Below, one piece after another: positions 33,968 to 43,858 of a DNA stretch of 64,000 nucleotides. The translations under genes were made by a program, and so were the position numbers. How positions within the stretch are numbered: position 1 is the stretch's first letter; each line of letters opens with the position of its first letter. Below the pieces are notes generated by a model. It was not told where the DNA came from. It did no database searches and saw nothing but the letters and a program-made list of their open reading frames with translations. Source of the stretch: Lepidostoma basale (taxonomy: Eukaryota > Arthropoda > Insecta > Trichoptera > Lepidostomatidae); assembly GCA_022606425.2 (NCBI GenBank), contig JAHDVF020001324.1:310001-374000 (forward strand). Reading direction: 5' to 3'.

Positions 33968-34270
33968 ACATCACTCCGCTACCCCCACGGGGTAGCAGCA
34001 AGAATGAACCGCCACACTGTTCTTCCCTGACATGATTCTCTCACTACCTCAACATTCATACATCGTGTCATGCGCGCACGTCTATATCTCCAAATCCTCG
34101 CGTGTACAACATTTAATATTTGATTTATTTGATAGTACCACATGTCGAATAAAAATATAAGAAGTGAATGCAGTGCCAATGAAAGTGTTATGAACAAAAT
34201 AATGAAAGGATCATGAAGATAGTTTGGACACATGGAATAATGAATGAAGAAATAATGGTAAAAAAAAAAT
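33968..34270. mobile_element. RTE-TTAG copy with inverted 5' part
   Basis: 33968-34145 is the element's 3' part on the minus strand (tail side to TWH region). 34146-34270 is the segment that should precede it, but on the plus strand ([19 protein letters not shown]). The two join at catgtcg without overlap. Confidence 0.7.
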
Positions 34271-34306
34271 ATAAAAAAAATAAAAATAAAAAATAAAAAA
34301 ATAAAT

Positions 34307-34522
<216 letters not shown>

Positions 34523-34529
34523 TTACTTA

Positions 34530-34935
34530 CTACCACACTTAAACCGATGCGGCACTCCATCCTTCTCTTTTCGCCCCCGCGAGAGGCGCGGTGTGATGGG
34601 TTACGAACCTCATCGCCACCAATCAATTCAAATCGAATCAGTTTATTTCATCAATAGACATTACAAAATTAATTTTTAAGGCATCTATTGAGAACAGGTA
34701 AAATAATATATTGTGTATAGTATACCTACTACCCATAAACGCATGAGAGATGGTTCAACATTAGGAAGACAGGATACTCTCCAGAATTAAGAGTATTTGC
34801 CTTCTAAACGTACTTTCACTAATATGAAAGACGTCGATCTCCGAGGAGACCGCGTTCAGCAGATTAATTGCTCTTCCCACCGGTGTCACCAGAGGCAGGT
34901 TGATTCAATAGGCATCTCCCGCGCACAGTTAGTAA
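34530..34935 (-). mobile_element. SINE-like element with RTE-type family head, split by a LINE fragment
   Basis: 34535-34621 has ccgatgcggcactccatcct to cgaacctcatcgccaccaat; the same element resumes at about 34909 with aggcatctcccgcgcac. Between them lies a Jockey-like 3' fragment. Confidence 0.75.
34622..34908 (-). mobile_element. Jockey/CR1-like LINE 3' fragment, nested
   Basis: It matches 60359-60620: aatcagtttatttcatcaat, gcatgagagatggttcaaca, gatctccgaggagaccgcg, ccaccggtgtcaccagaggc. A 4-bp caat repeat at the edges is a possible target duplication. Confidence 0.75.
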
Positions 34936-34939
34936 CTAA

Positions 34940-35500
34940 AACGTCCACTTGAATATTAAATATTAGAAAATCATTTTAACAGTACACAAATGTTACTTTT
35001 ACTATTAAAATATTATATTATATCATATATTATCATCATCATCATCTCGGAAACGATATAAATAATAGATATTGAAGGCATAAATGTCTTCAATCAACTT
35101 CAAAACAAACTCAAAAGCGTAAAAATGTGTGTTTTATTAATAAACAAATCAAAATCTATTTCTATAACAGTAACAGTTGTTTTCACTAGTGTGCGATCTC
35201 AGAAATATATTTATAAAATATACTTAGAAGTAATCCCAAAATATGTGTTTTGTATAATGACAGATATTTCATAAACTCGACTATACTGCCAAGATGCATA
35301 AATAATATTCCACCGAACAAAGGAGAGTGAACTGTTTTAGCATCTTAAAATACATAATTATAAATTAATTTTATATGAACGATGATCTAAAAATAAATAT
35401 ATTTACAATGAGAAATAGGGTTGTTACTAATATAATTTATTACAGTTTTCCGATTTTACATAATTTACAATATAAGAAGTTAAAATTCAAAACAAACAAA
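34940..35500. other. AT-rich unique stretch, nothing recognised
   Basis: No repeat match or open frame with family resemblance; a short (ATC)n occurs at about 35033-35045. Confidence 0.4.
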
Positions 35501-35502
35501 AG

Positions 35503-35692
35503 CATCACGCCGTTTTCTCGCAGGGGTAGGCAGAGAGAATGGACCGCCAAACTACTCTATCCTGACACACCTTTCTAGCTTCCTCCTCGTTCATACAACG
35601 AGTCATACACGCACGTCGAATCTTCCGACTTTTAACATGACCCGCATTTAAAATTTGATTAATTTGGTCATGCCATGTTTTCTCTTATTGTA
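35503..35692 (-). mobile_element. RTE-TTAG LINE 3' fragment, subfamily B
   Basis: Reverse strand: tcacgccgttttctcgcagg, ctatcctgacacacctttct, ttaatttggtcatgccatg. Confidence 0.75.
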
Positions 35693-35757
35693 CTCGTATT
35701 ATAAAACAAAGCTTCGGATTTTTTTACATATAGTTTAAATCTTGAATTTAAGTATTA

Positions 35758-35885
35758 TAATAATTAAATAAAACGATATTTTTAATAACTATTTCCACTT
35801 TTGTCTAGCACCGGTTTCGCCTAGTTGGCTGGCATCGACAGACCAGTCAGACCGGTCTGTCAATGCCAGCCAGCTTGGTTTATTT
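35758..35885. mobile_element. Decayed relative of the 31.4-kb palindrome
   Basis: aattaaataaaacgatattt, caccggtttcgcctagttgg, tggcatcgacagaccagtc and a right arm start ggtctgtcaatgccagccag. Confidence 0.7.
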
Positions 35886-36137
35886 GGTTTTGCTTTAAAT
35901 AGTCCATTGTTTTGGAGAGGCACATAACATTGTTAAAATATGAAGAAAAAAAATATTATTCACATGTTTGATGAAGTTAGAGCTGAATATAGGCAGCCTC
36001 AACACTTATCAAACTGAAATAAGATAAGCTTAGAACTTAACATGATTCGACAATACGAAGATGATACAAATCACAATTTTAAACAATTATTATTAACCAA
36101 TATTGGATAATAACATTAGTTTATTATTATTTTATTG

Positions 36138-36841
36138 ACAGTTTTAAAACATTGATCAATTCCTTCGTCGTATCCCGACTAGATTACTGCAATGGTGTCT
36201 ACGGCAACATCTACAAGCAGCAAATAAATAATATCCAGTCTGCATTCAATGCAGCAGCAAGACTGATAAGGGGTGTGCCAAAGAGTTGTCACATAACACA
36301 GCATCTTAAGGAGCTCCACTGGCTGAAATGTCCAGAAAGGATACAATACAAGCTCTGCTGGACGGTATATAAGGCGTTGCATGGAATGGCACCAGCTTAT
36401 ATATCTGAACTCTGCATCAACGAGAACCTGAATGCTAGACAGTCTACATTGCGATCAGCTAAGTCTTCTGCGATCGGTAGATTGACTGTGCCAAAACGCT
36501 GTCCAAGCACAAACTTTGGCAACCGAGCCTTCGCGGTAGCCGGCCCTTCAGCCTGGAACAGTCTTCCAGCAGACCTTAAGTGCATTGAGAATCAATCAGA
36601 GTTTAGATCGAGACTCAAAACGCACCTTTTCAAATTATCATTTCCTGACAGAAAGGGCTGATCGATTTCGTCAGGTGCAGCCCTCATACTAAATATGTTT
36701 ATATATATTTTTTATCATTATTATTATTATTATTATCTAGCTGATAAAACGGAGAATCTTCTACAGCGCCCTTGAGATGAGCAATTCATAAAAATGGCGC
36801 TTTATAAATTATCCAATTTATTATAATTATTATTATTATTA
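36138..36841 (+). mobile_element. CR1/L2-like LINE 3' end, best copy
   Basis: A 169-codon open frame (36152-36661) covers the C-terminal part of the reverse transcriptase: VSRLDYCNGVYGNIYKQQI, FNAAARLIRGVPKSCHIT, YKALHGMAPAYISELC, FGNRAFAVAGPSAWNSLPAD, KTHLFKLSFPD. The 3' UTR follows, ending tataattattattattatt. 5'-truncated, so not autonomous, but the retained ORF is intact, implying a fairly recent insertion. Confidence 0.92.
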
Positions 36842-36854
36842 TGTTTTTATCTCG

Positions 36855-36998
36855 AGAAATGAAGTAAACCGAGTCACAATCAAATCAATCAAATATTAAT
36901 TGTCGACCACGTGAGGAGTCAGAGAAGTTGACTTGCGTGCAAGACATGATGTATGAATGTTAAAGAAGCGAGATAAGAACATCAGGAAAGAAGAGTGT
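36855..36998 (+). mobile_element. RTE-TTAG LINE 3' fragment, decayed
   Basis: cacaatcaaatcaatcaaat, ggagtcagagaagttgactt and tgatgtatgaatgttaaag. Tail absent. Confidence 0.7.
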
Positions 36999-37009
36999 TT
37001 TTAGTGAAA

Positions 37010-37330
37010 ATTTATTTATTTATACATTATACACAAATGAGACATAACAAACGAAAAACATTTAGGCAACTTATTTGGACACAAAACAGTGTTATAAAGA
37101 TAAAACAAAGATAAAACAACAACATGAAACCAAAAAATCATACACATCAGAAGGAACCCAAATATGTCGACGTCAGGGAGGCAGTACTCTTTCCATTTTT
37201 TTTTTATGAATACTGCCTCACCGACACAGAAAATTACCAAATCCGAGACGGTTAGATTCAACGTCCGAATTGCTCTTCCTAATGGCATCACCAAAGGCAG
37301 GTTAGTTCTGCGTGACATAACAGAATATAG
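37010..37330 (-). mobile_element. Jockey/CR1-like LINE C-terminal fragment
   Basis: The reverse strand reads LSRRTNLPLVMPLGRAIRTL then NLTVSDLVIFCVGEAVF, like RTNLSLVMPVGRAIKLPN of the 60-kb copy. Confidence 0.75.
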
Positions 37331-37439
37331 GGGTTCTCAATAGAGCCCCAAATCAGTAGTTCAATAAGTATGCTGCTATTTGTCCGTTTGTCTTGCCATT
37401 TCACGTGTTATCTTATACTCTATTAAATGGATAGATATC

Positions 37440-37720
37440 TTTAACATAGACAAGCGAGCTTTTGTATGGACCCTTCCGTGAACATTTACGTCAATAGATG
37501 TAACGTCATCATTACGCTCTCATTTAAAATATCACTCTATGAATACACAATGTTTATTAATATCTTCTGGGTTGCCAGAATAAATTTATTAGCCGGCACA
37601 CTGGCAACATACATTCAGCGAAATGTTACACTGTGTAGGTACTTTATCGACTGGGAACTGTAGATTTTACTCGGTTTTATTAGCTAAACGTCCAGAGACT
37701 AAATCATAACTTTGATTACT
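37440..37720. other. Unique GC-balanced stretch
   Basis: No repeat and no recognised gene; CRE-like tgtaacgtcatcattacg near 37500. Candidate regulatory sequence at low confidence. Confidence 0.2.
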
Positions 37721-37725
37721 ATCCT

Positions 37726-37747
37726 ACTAACCTAACCTAACCTAACT
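37726..37747. repeat. Short CCTAA tandem (telomere-type repeat)
   Basis: Four overlapping units of ctaac/cctaa, the complement of TTAGG, the common insect telomere repeat. It is too short to tell chance from an interstitial telomere remnant. Confidence 0.5.
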
Positions 37748-37799
37748 CCAAAGGTGAAAGCAGAGAACTAAATAAGATCATTCAAACATTATTATATTG

Positions 37800-37831
<32 letters not shown>

Positions 37832-38255
37832 CATCACGCCGTCTCCCCGAAGGGGTAAGCAGAAAGAATGGACTGCCACAATTTTCTTTCCTGACATATT
37901 TCTCTCGATTCCTCAACATTCATACATCGTGGCATGCACGCGCGTCTATTTCTCTGACTCCTCACATAGCCGACATTCAATTTTTGATTTATTTGATCGT
38001 GCCACGTTTTCCTCGGTCTTCCTATATTTCTGGTTCCATTTACATCGTTAACATATAATTTTTTGCCATTCTTTCTTCATTCATTCTTCCCATATGTCGA
38101 AATCATCTTAATGATCCTTTCATTATTTTGTTCATAACACCATCATTCCCACCGCATTCACTTCTTATATTTTCATTCGACACTCTATCATACACAGAGT
38201 ATCACACATTCGTCTAAGAGATCTCATTTCTACTGCATTTATTCTACTTTCGATC
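37800..38255 (-). mobile_element. RTE-TTAG LINE 3' end
   Basis: Seven CTAA units of tail on the left, then ccatcacgccgtctccccga, up to the SRINAVEMRSLR region. A few stops in the ORF. Confidence 0.9.
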
Positions 38256-38364
38256 AAAGCATGAAAAAAGCACGAGATAATTAAAAAAATAATTCCAATT
38301 AAGTAATAAGAAACAATAAGAAGAACAAGAGAAGCAAATATCAATTTTATACATTATATAAGAG

Positions 38365-38740
38365 ATAGATGTTTTCTGAGGGTAGCTTTACATGGTGGAA
38401 GATGTCCACATCCGAAGAGATGCGTTTTAGAAGGATTATTGCCCTGCCCACGGGCACAACCTTGGGTTGGTTCTACACAGTGGCAGGTGAAATAATCTAT
38501 GTTGCCTTTGTCGCAGATAATTGTCAGGGACAAACAATGTCAAGTCATTCAAAATATCCGAGTTATGTATTCGACCACGAATCAGTTGAAAAAAATTATT
38601 GAATGTATCCTTATAAACCTTATTACTTTCGTTTCTTACTACTAAATTGTGCGTAATATAATGATGAACTGGGCTGCAAATGTAGTTTACCACAGTGCAA
38701 TACCAAATTTGTTTTACTGTAAATGAAGCCTGCTGCACAA
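38365..38740 (-). mobile_element. Jockey/CR1-like LINE C-terminal fragment
   Basis: The reverse strand reads YCTVVNYICSPVHHYITHN and LTLFVPDNYLRQRQHRLFHL, PLCRTNPRLCPWAGQ, related to the 60-kb copy (DGYLRQRQHRLFYLPACRTN). Confidence 0.8.
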
Positions 38741-38744
38741 TGGA

Positions 38745-39350
38745 GGTTAAATAGCTTACGTATTAAATAACCGTCTTATGATCACGTTGATTGTGGTATT
38801 TTGTAGCTAGTTTAAGTACACTTTGTAATCAAATTTTATTCATAATTTATTTGACATACTAAAACGACAATTTCCTCCTTGTTTAATACATTATTGTGTA
38901 AATGGGTTCTGTAATTAATTATTCATACACTTTAATAATAACCTCCATCGTAAAACAACTATGAAACGTGAATTAACATGTAATATTCAATACAATTAAA
39001 CATTTTATGATCGCAATGAAATGGACTAAAAACTTAACTAGGATGTTACCAAATAATAAATTATAAAATTTATACTAAGCATATTAAAATAGTTAATATT
39101 TGAGTGGTGTGTATTAACGTATTGACATTTTTTTATAGCAGTCATAAAACGAATTAATCTTTAAATACTTAGAACAGTGACATAACTTTTGAATTAAGTC
39201 AGTATTTCACACTTACTCAGATTTTACGAGCCATTGAAAGAGATTTGTAGTTTATACATGTATTTTATATTACCATAGTGTGTAAACAAGGGTTTGGATA
39301 AGCAGAAATTATTTTGTTTTTATATTTTAATATTTTTATTTATTTATCAT
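38745..39350. other. AT-rich unique stretch, nothing recognised
   Basis: No open frame and no repeat match inside the window. Confidence 0.45.
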
Positions 39351-39354
39351 AACA

Positions 39355-39760
39355 TACATCTCTTAGGCGAATGTGTGGATACTCTGTGTATGATAGTGTG
39401 TCGAATGAAAATATAAGAAGTGAATGCGGTGCGAATGATGGTGTCATGAACAAAATAATGAAAGGATCATTAAGATGGTTTGGACATATGGAAATAATGA
39501 ATGAAGAAAGAATGGTAAAAAAAATATATGTAAATGGAATAAGAAATAGAGGAAGACCGAGGAAAATGTGGCACGATCAAATAAATCAAAAATATTGAAT
39601 GTCGGCCATGTGAGGAGTCAGAGAAATCTACGCGCGTGCATGACACGACGTATGAATGTTGAGTAAGCGAGAGAAATATGTCAGGAAAGAAAAGTGTGGC
39701 ATTCCATTCTTTCTGCCTACCCCTTCGGGGAGACGGCGTGATGATTAGTTAGTTAGTTTT
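39355..39760 (+). mobile_element. RTE-TTAG LINE 3' end
   Basis: [37 protein letters not shown] and [16 protein letters not shown] are in one open frame of 75 codons. The end is ccccttcggggagacggcgtg plus (TTAG)n. Confidence 0.9.
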
Positions 39761-39884
39761 ACAATACAAATTATTGCATGTTATGATAAATAAATACCCT
39801 TACGATAAAGGCAGCAAGCAAATAACTGGCTTTTCCTATTCATAAGGTTCTATGTGTGTTTCCTTTGATATTCTTTTTTTCCAC

Positions 39885-39968
39885 CCATTACATCGATTTG
39901 GCTCGCGCTGTAATGATGTAAGGAGTTTTTTCAACAAAATAATAATAATAATAATAATAATAATAATT
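39885..39968 (+). mobile_element. tRNA-derived SINE 3' end
   Basis: ttacatcgatttggctcgcg, ctgtaatgatgtaaggag and a long (taa)n tail; the head is absent. Confidence 0.65.
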
Positions 39969-40074
39969 CTCATGAGTTTAAATGTGATAACTCTTTATTG
40001 GACTGATATATACCAGAAACACATTTTAATACGAGTACATTCGCAATAGTAGGAAAACGGTATTTTCTCATTAA

Positions 40075-40460
40075 ACTAACTAACTAACTAACCATCACGC
40101 CGTCTCTCCGAAGGGGTAGGCAGAAAGAATGGCTAGTCAATTCACACTTTTCTTTCTCGACATATTTCTCTCGCTTCCTCAACATTCATTCATCGTGTCA
40201 CTCACGCGCGTCGATTTCTCTGAATCCTCACTTGGCCGACATTCAATATTTGATTTATTTGATCGTGCCACGTTATCCTCGGTCTTTCTCTATTTCTAGT
40301 TCCATTTACATCGTTAACGTATAATTTTTTTACCATTCTTTCTTCATTCATTCTTTCCACGTGTACAAACCAACTTAACGACCCTTGCATTATTTTGTTC
40401 ATAACACTTTCATTCGCACCGCATTCACTTCTTATATTTTCATTCGACACTCCATCATAT
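40075..40460 (-). mobile_element. RTE-TTAG LINE 3' end
   Basis: (AACT)n, ccatcacgccgtctctccga, then an 82-codon reverse-strand open piece with [20 protein letters not shown] and [15 protein letters not shown]. Confidence 0.88.
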
Positions 40461-40624
40461 CACACTAAATCAAGTGCGTTGATGTTTATTTTCACTGTGT
40501 TTTTTTTACAAGTATTTTCACTCCCCATCACTGTGTTCTCTCCCCCCTCATATTCACACCCCAATACTCCCCATTAAGATATATTGATATTTTTTTTTAT
40601 TAATTAAAAAATTATGAAAAATGT

Positions 40625-40775
40625 TCTTCACACATCGTCCCATATCACCATTTGAAATTCTATTATACATACGTCTAAGACATCTCTACCTCAATTATTC
40701 TGCTCCCATCCTTCTTTAGCCAGTTCCATGCTTCGCTTACATGCATAAGGGTTGGAACCAGAACTCTAGTGTGAT
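40625..40775 (-). mobile_element. RTE-TTAG LINE fragment, subfamily B
   Basis: Reverse-strand region covering NW.KKDGSRI.EVEMS.R.MYNRISN and the AKM.. side; it probably continues the previous copy after a 165-bp insertion. Confidence 0.65.
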
Positions 40776-40779
40776 AATA

Positions 40780-41380
40780 TTATATATCCACCATACTCAT
40801 CAGTCGCCCAGGTGAAAAATACCTTATCGTAATAAAGGTTGCCAAATGAACCAAGATTCGCGGTTAGGTGAGTTTAAAAAAATCGGCAAATGATCCAATC
40901 TATATATAAAACTGTACTTAACTATTATTGAATCTTATTTTCCTCTTCAATCTCAGAATAAATGTGTAAATAAACTTTAAAAAAATACAAGGAAAACTGT
41001 CCGCTTACCAAAAATACCAGATTGTAACAGAAGTGTATGAACACGTATAAATCTCTGGGTAGTGTATTGTGGGTAGGTACTCTTTCGGATTCTATTTTCG
41101 ACTGCAAAGTTCTTAATTTAACCACATTATGACGCCTGTGGTTTAATGCCGGTGATTTTTTATTTTATTTTTTGTTTTCATAGCAAGGTTATCCGTTTTT
41201 TTTATAAATATACACGTGTTCTCTTAAGAGTTTGGTTATCTTCAGGCGTAACGGATTTTAGATAAAGAGTTACTGCTAATATTCTGTAAATTAATGTCAT
41301 CTTGATAACAGACGACCGTTTTCAAAATAAAAAAGTTTCACGTCACTCACGTGAGCTTGAAACTTATAGAAATCTAACTG
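40780..41380. other. Unique stretch, nothing recognised
   Basis: AT-rich sequence without repeat match or family-like open frame. Confidence 0.4.
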
Positions 41381-41384
41381 ACTT

Positions 41385-41515
41385 TTAGAAGACCGAGGAA
41401 AACATGACATGATTAAATCAATCAAATATTAAATGTCAACCACGTGAGGAGTCTGAGAAATCGACTTGCATGCATGACACTATTTATGAATTTTGAGGAA
41501 TCGAGAGAAGTAATT
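41385..41515 (+). mobile_element. RTE-TTAG LINE 3' fragment, decayed
   Basis: gaagaccgaggaaaacatga, cacgtgaggagtctgagaaa; it ends abruptly against the reverse-strand copy that follows. Confidence 0.7.
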
Positions 41516-41998
41516 GACTAACTAACCATCACGCCGTCCCCTCGAAGTGGTAGGCAGAAAGAATGGACTGCCACACTTATCTTTCCTGACATATTTCTCT
41601 CGCTTCCTCAACATTCATACATCGTGTCATGCACGCGCGTCGATTTCTCTGACTCCTCACATGGCTGAAATTCAATATTTGATTTATTTGATCGTGCTAC
41701 GTTTTCCTCGGTCTTCCTCTATTTCTGGTTCCATTTACATCGCTTACATATATATTTTTTACCATTCTTTCTTCATTCATTCTTTCCATATGTACAAACC
41801 ATCTTAATGATTCTTTCATTATTTTGTTCATAACACCATCATTCGCACCGCATTCACTTTTTATATTTTCATTCGACACTCTATCATACACAGAGTATCT
41901 GTATGAGTATCAAATCATTTCTTCTACTTTCATCCTTCTTTTGCCAGTTCCATGCTTCGCTTCCATACATAAGGGTCGGTAAAAGAACACCATTGAAA
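41516..41998 (-). mobile_element. RTE-TTAG LINE 3' end
   Basis: Reverse strand: tail gactaactaaccatcacgcc, a 64-codon open piece MYDRVSNENIKSECGANDG, RWFVHMERMNEERMVKN, and further the YGSEAWNWQKKDESR region, with an early stop. Confidence 0.88.
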
Positions 41999-42164
41999 AA
42001 CAAAAAAAAAACTATCGATAGAAGTAAGTAAGGAAAACTATACTTAAATCTGAATGTAGGGTTAACAGATGGAAAATCCACACAATGTAACCTCAATGCT
42101 TTATCCACTTTACTAGTGAAGGTTGCCTGAGCGAATCGATTATAAACTATGTCTACTTGTTAAT

Positions 42165-42478
42165 AATAATAATAATTAGGCTAATTTGTATTGCGCGTTT
42201 TCGTGAATAGCTCACCTCAACGGCGCTTTGACAATGTTTTAGTCATGAGAGCTGCATCTGACACCAGCAATCAGGTGACCGTTGCTTATATTTTATGCGA
42301 TATTTTGAAAAGGTGGGTTTTTAGATTTAAAATCTTTCTGATTGTCAATGCATCTGAGACGTGTAAGAAGCATATTCCAGACGAACGAACCTGCCACTGC
42401 GAAAGCACCATCTTCGAAATTTGTCCGGGGGTTGCGCTTTGGCTCAACTCGTCTGCCTGTTGATGTTGCCATCATCAG
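42165..42478 (-). mobile_element. CR1/L2-like LINE C-terminal fragment
   Basis: The reverse strand reads NPRTNFEDGAFAVAGSFVWN, MLLTRLRCIDNQKDFKSK; the 3' UTR side has gcgttttcgtgaatagctca. Relative of 18985-19275. Confidence 0.75.
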
Positions 42479-42485
42479 GTGTTAC

Positions 42486-42612
42486 AATTAACTATACAAT
42501 AAACTGAAGTTTATTGTAACAACTGATGATGTCAGCATCGGTTGGCGAAACAGCTGTCGCGACACTCTCAGTTAATAATAAAAAATTGTGATATTATAAC
42601 AGTATTTTAAAT
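42486..42612 (+). mobile_element. Element with hammerhead-like core
   Basis: CTGATGA at 42523-42529, a 6-bp stem (31-36 with 41-46 of the 42500 block) closed by ATCG, GAAA at 42547-42550, then CAGCTGTC. The A/T-rich right part recurs at 13101-13150. Stem I is poorly formed and one extra U follows CUGAUGA. Confidence 0.45.
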
Positions 42613-42779
42613 TTTAACAGTAATAATGTTGATGTATGTTTTGGCCAAAACAATTCGACTAAAACTATACTCATAACTTATGGAAAGTATGATAGTGTGG
42701 ATTATGTGAGGATTTATTTTGGGAAACCTTTGTTTTTTTTTTTTTTTTTAAAGAACCCAATTGGGTTATATGGATAAAT

Positions 42780-43170
42780 TTTTAGATCTTACTTTTAATT
42801 ATGAATTGTTTCAGTTATTTTTTAAATTGAGTTGTTGTGAGACTCCTTGTGTCTTTTGGTAGTTCATTGTAAAGTTTCAGTCCATTGTTCAATATCCTTG
42901 ATTGTCCTGTCTTAGTTCGTGCAATCGGTAAGTGATTCTGTCACAGTTCCTGGTCCAGTGTCTGTGTATGCCTGAATTTATAGTTAATTTGTAGCTGCTG
43001 TCTCTTGTCTCTTCCATGGTCACTCTGTGTACAATTTTCAAGGTCTCAAATTTGGTCAGGTCTGATATGTCCATTTGTTTTGTTTGTCTGTATATTTGTA
43101 TGGTTGGGGTAAGATAGTTAATGCTAAAAGCAAATTTTATTTTTTTATTTAGGATCATTAAGGATCATTT
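42780..43170 (-). mobile_element. Jockey/CR1-like LINE C-terminal fragment
   Basis: The reverse strand reads FSINYLTPTIQIYRQTKQMD, LTKFETLKIVHRVT and SGIHRHWTRNCDRITYRLHE, resembling the HxHNTRNxxN end of insect LINE ORFs. 89 codons remain open. Confidence 0.6.
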
Positions 43171-43254
43171 TGTTTTAGAAGTTTCTCTTTTTTTCTTAAT
43201 AAGCCTCAGGCATTACGCTATGCTGTTCAATGAACTCACGGTTTATAAATGGAT

Positions 43255-43505
43255 AGGCTTCTTCTTCTTCTTCTTTTAATAGATCTGACGATCTGTGACA
43301 CAGAAATCATGTCTCGTCGGATGATGAGATACAGCTGTCCCTCCATCTCTTATGCGGTCTTCCAGGTAGGCGGTGTTTGGAGGGGATTTCATAAGCGGCT
43401 GTATATGCAAGTCTGTCACCACCCATTCGGTTTACATGATCCCTCCAGTATCTTCTTCTGGATCTACTCCACTGAATGATATCCTCTATTTCTCATGTTT
43501 TTCTT
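43255..43505 (-). mobile_element. RTE-type LINE C-terminal fragment, third family
   Basis: On the reverse strand: WSRSRRRYWRDHVNRMGGDR, then HRLPGRPHKRWRDS, stop, and an end of gaagaagaagaag. It lies 150 bp before the SoxD exon A acceptor. Confidence 0.75.
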
Positions 43506-43657
43506 ATGTCTACGTTGCGTTGTTGCCTTTGAATGTCCTTTTGGTTTCCTGTACATCATAACTTTCTCTTTTCTTGGTATGTAATTTTGTATTTTGTAGA
43601 CGAGGGAGTATAGCGTTGTGTATTATAACAAAATATTTATTTTTACTGTTGTTTCAG

Positions 43658-43858
43658 GCGGCACAAATGACGGCGGGAGGCGAGGCGCGGCGGGCGCAGG
43701 AGCGCCGGGCCCTGGAGCTGCAGCAGCAGATCGCGGCGCAGTACGCCGCAGCCGCCGCAGTGGCGCCGCAGCCCCCGGGGGGTGCAGACCCGCTGGTCTT
43801 CTTGCCCTTCTTCGAGCATCTGCGCACCTTGCCGCATCATCACAACAAGCAACACGGG
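43658..43858 (+). CDS. SoxD (Sox102F): SoxD coding exon A: end of coiled coil and conserved hydrophobic segment
   Basis: This exon encodes 67 residues in phase 0-0. It starts [14 protein letters not shown], goes through a helical stretch ending [10 protein letters not shown], an alanine run and then [16 protein letters not shown]. In vertebrate Sox5/6 the coiled coil likewise ends LQQQIQ and is followed by a PLMIPVFPP-type segment, which supports the alignment. The acceptor is preceded by a T-rich tract (43641-43657) and the donor is GGG|GTGAGT. An in-frame ATG at 43667 has A at -3, so a shorter isoform starting here is possible if the exon is spliced to a 5' UTR, but the preceding codons are also open. 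The start of the full protein is not in view. Confidence 0.9.

Noticed and set aside
36152..36661. 169-codon open frame as a host gene
   Set aside because: It is the C-terminal part of a CR1/L2-like reverse transcriptase with several decayed copies in the same window.
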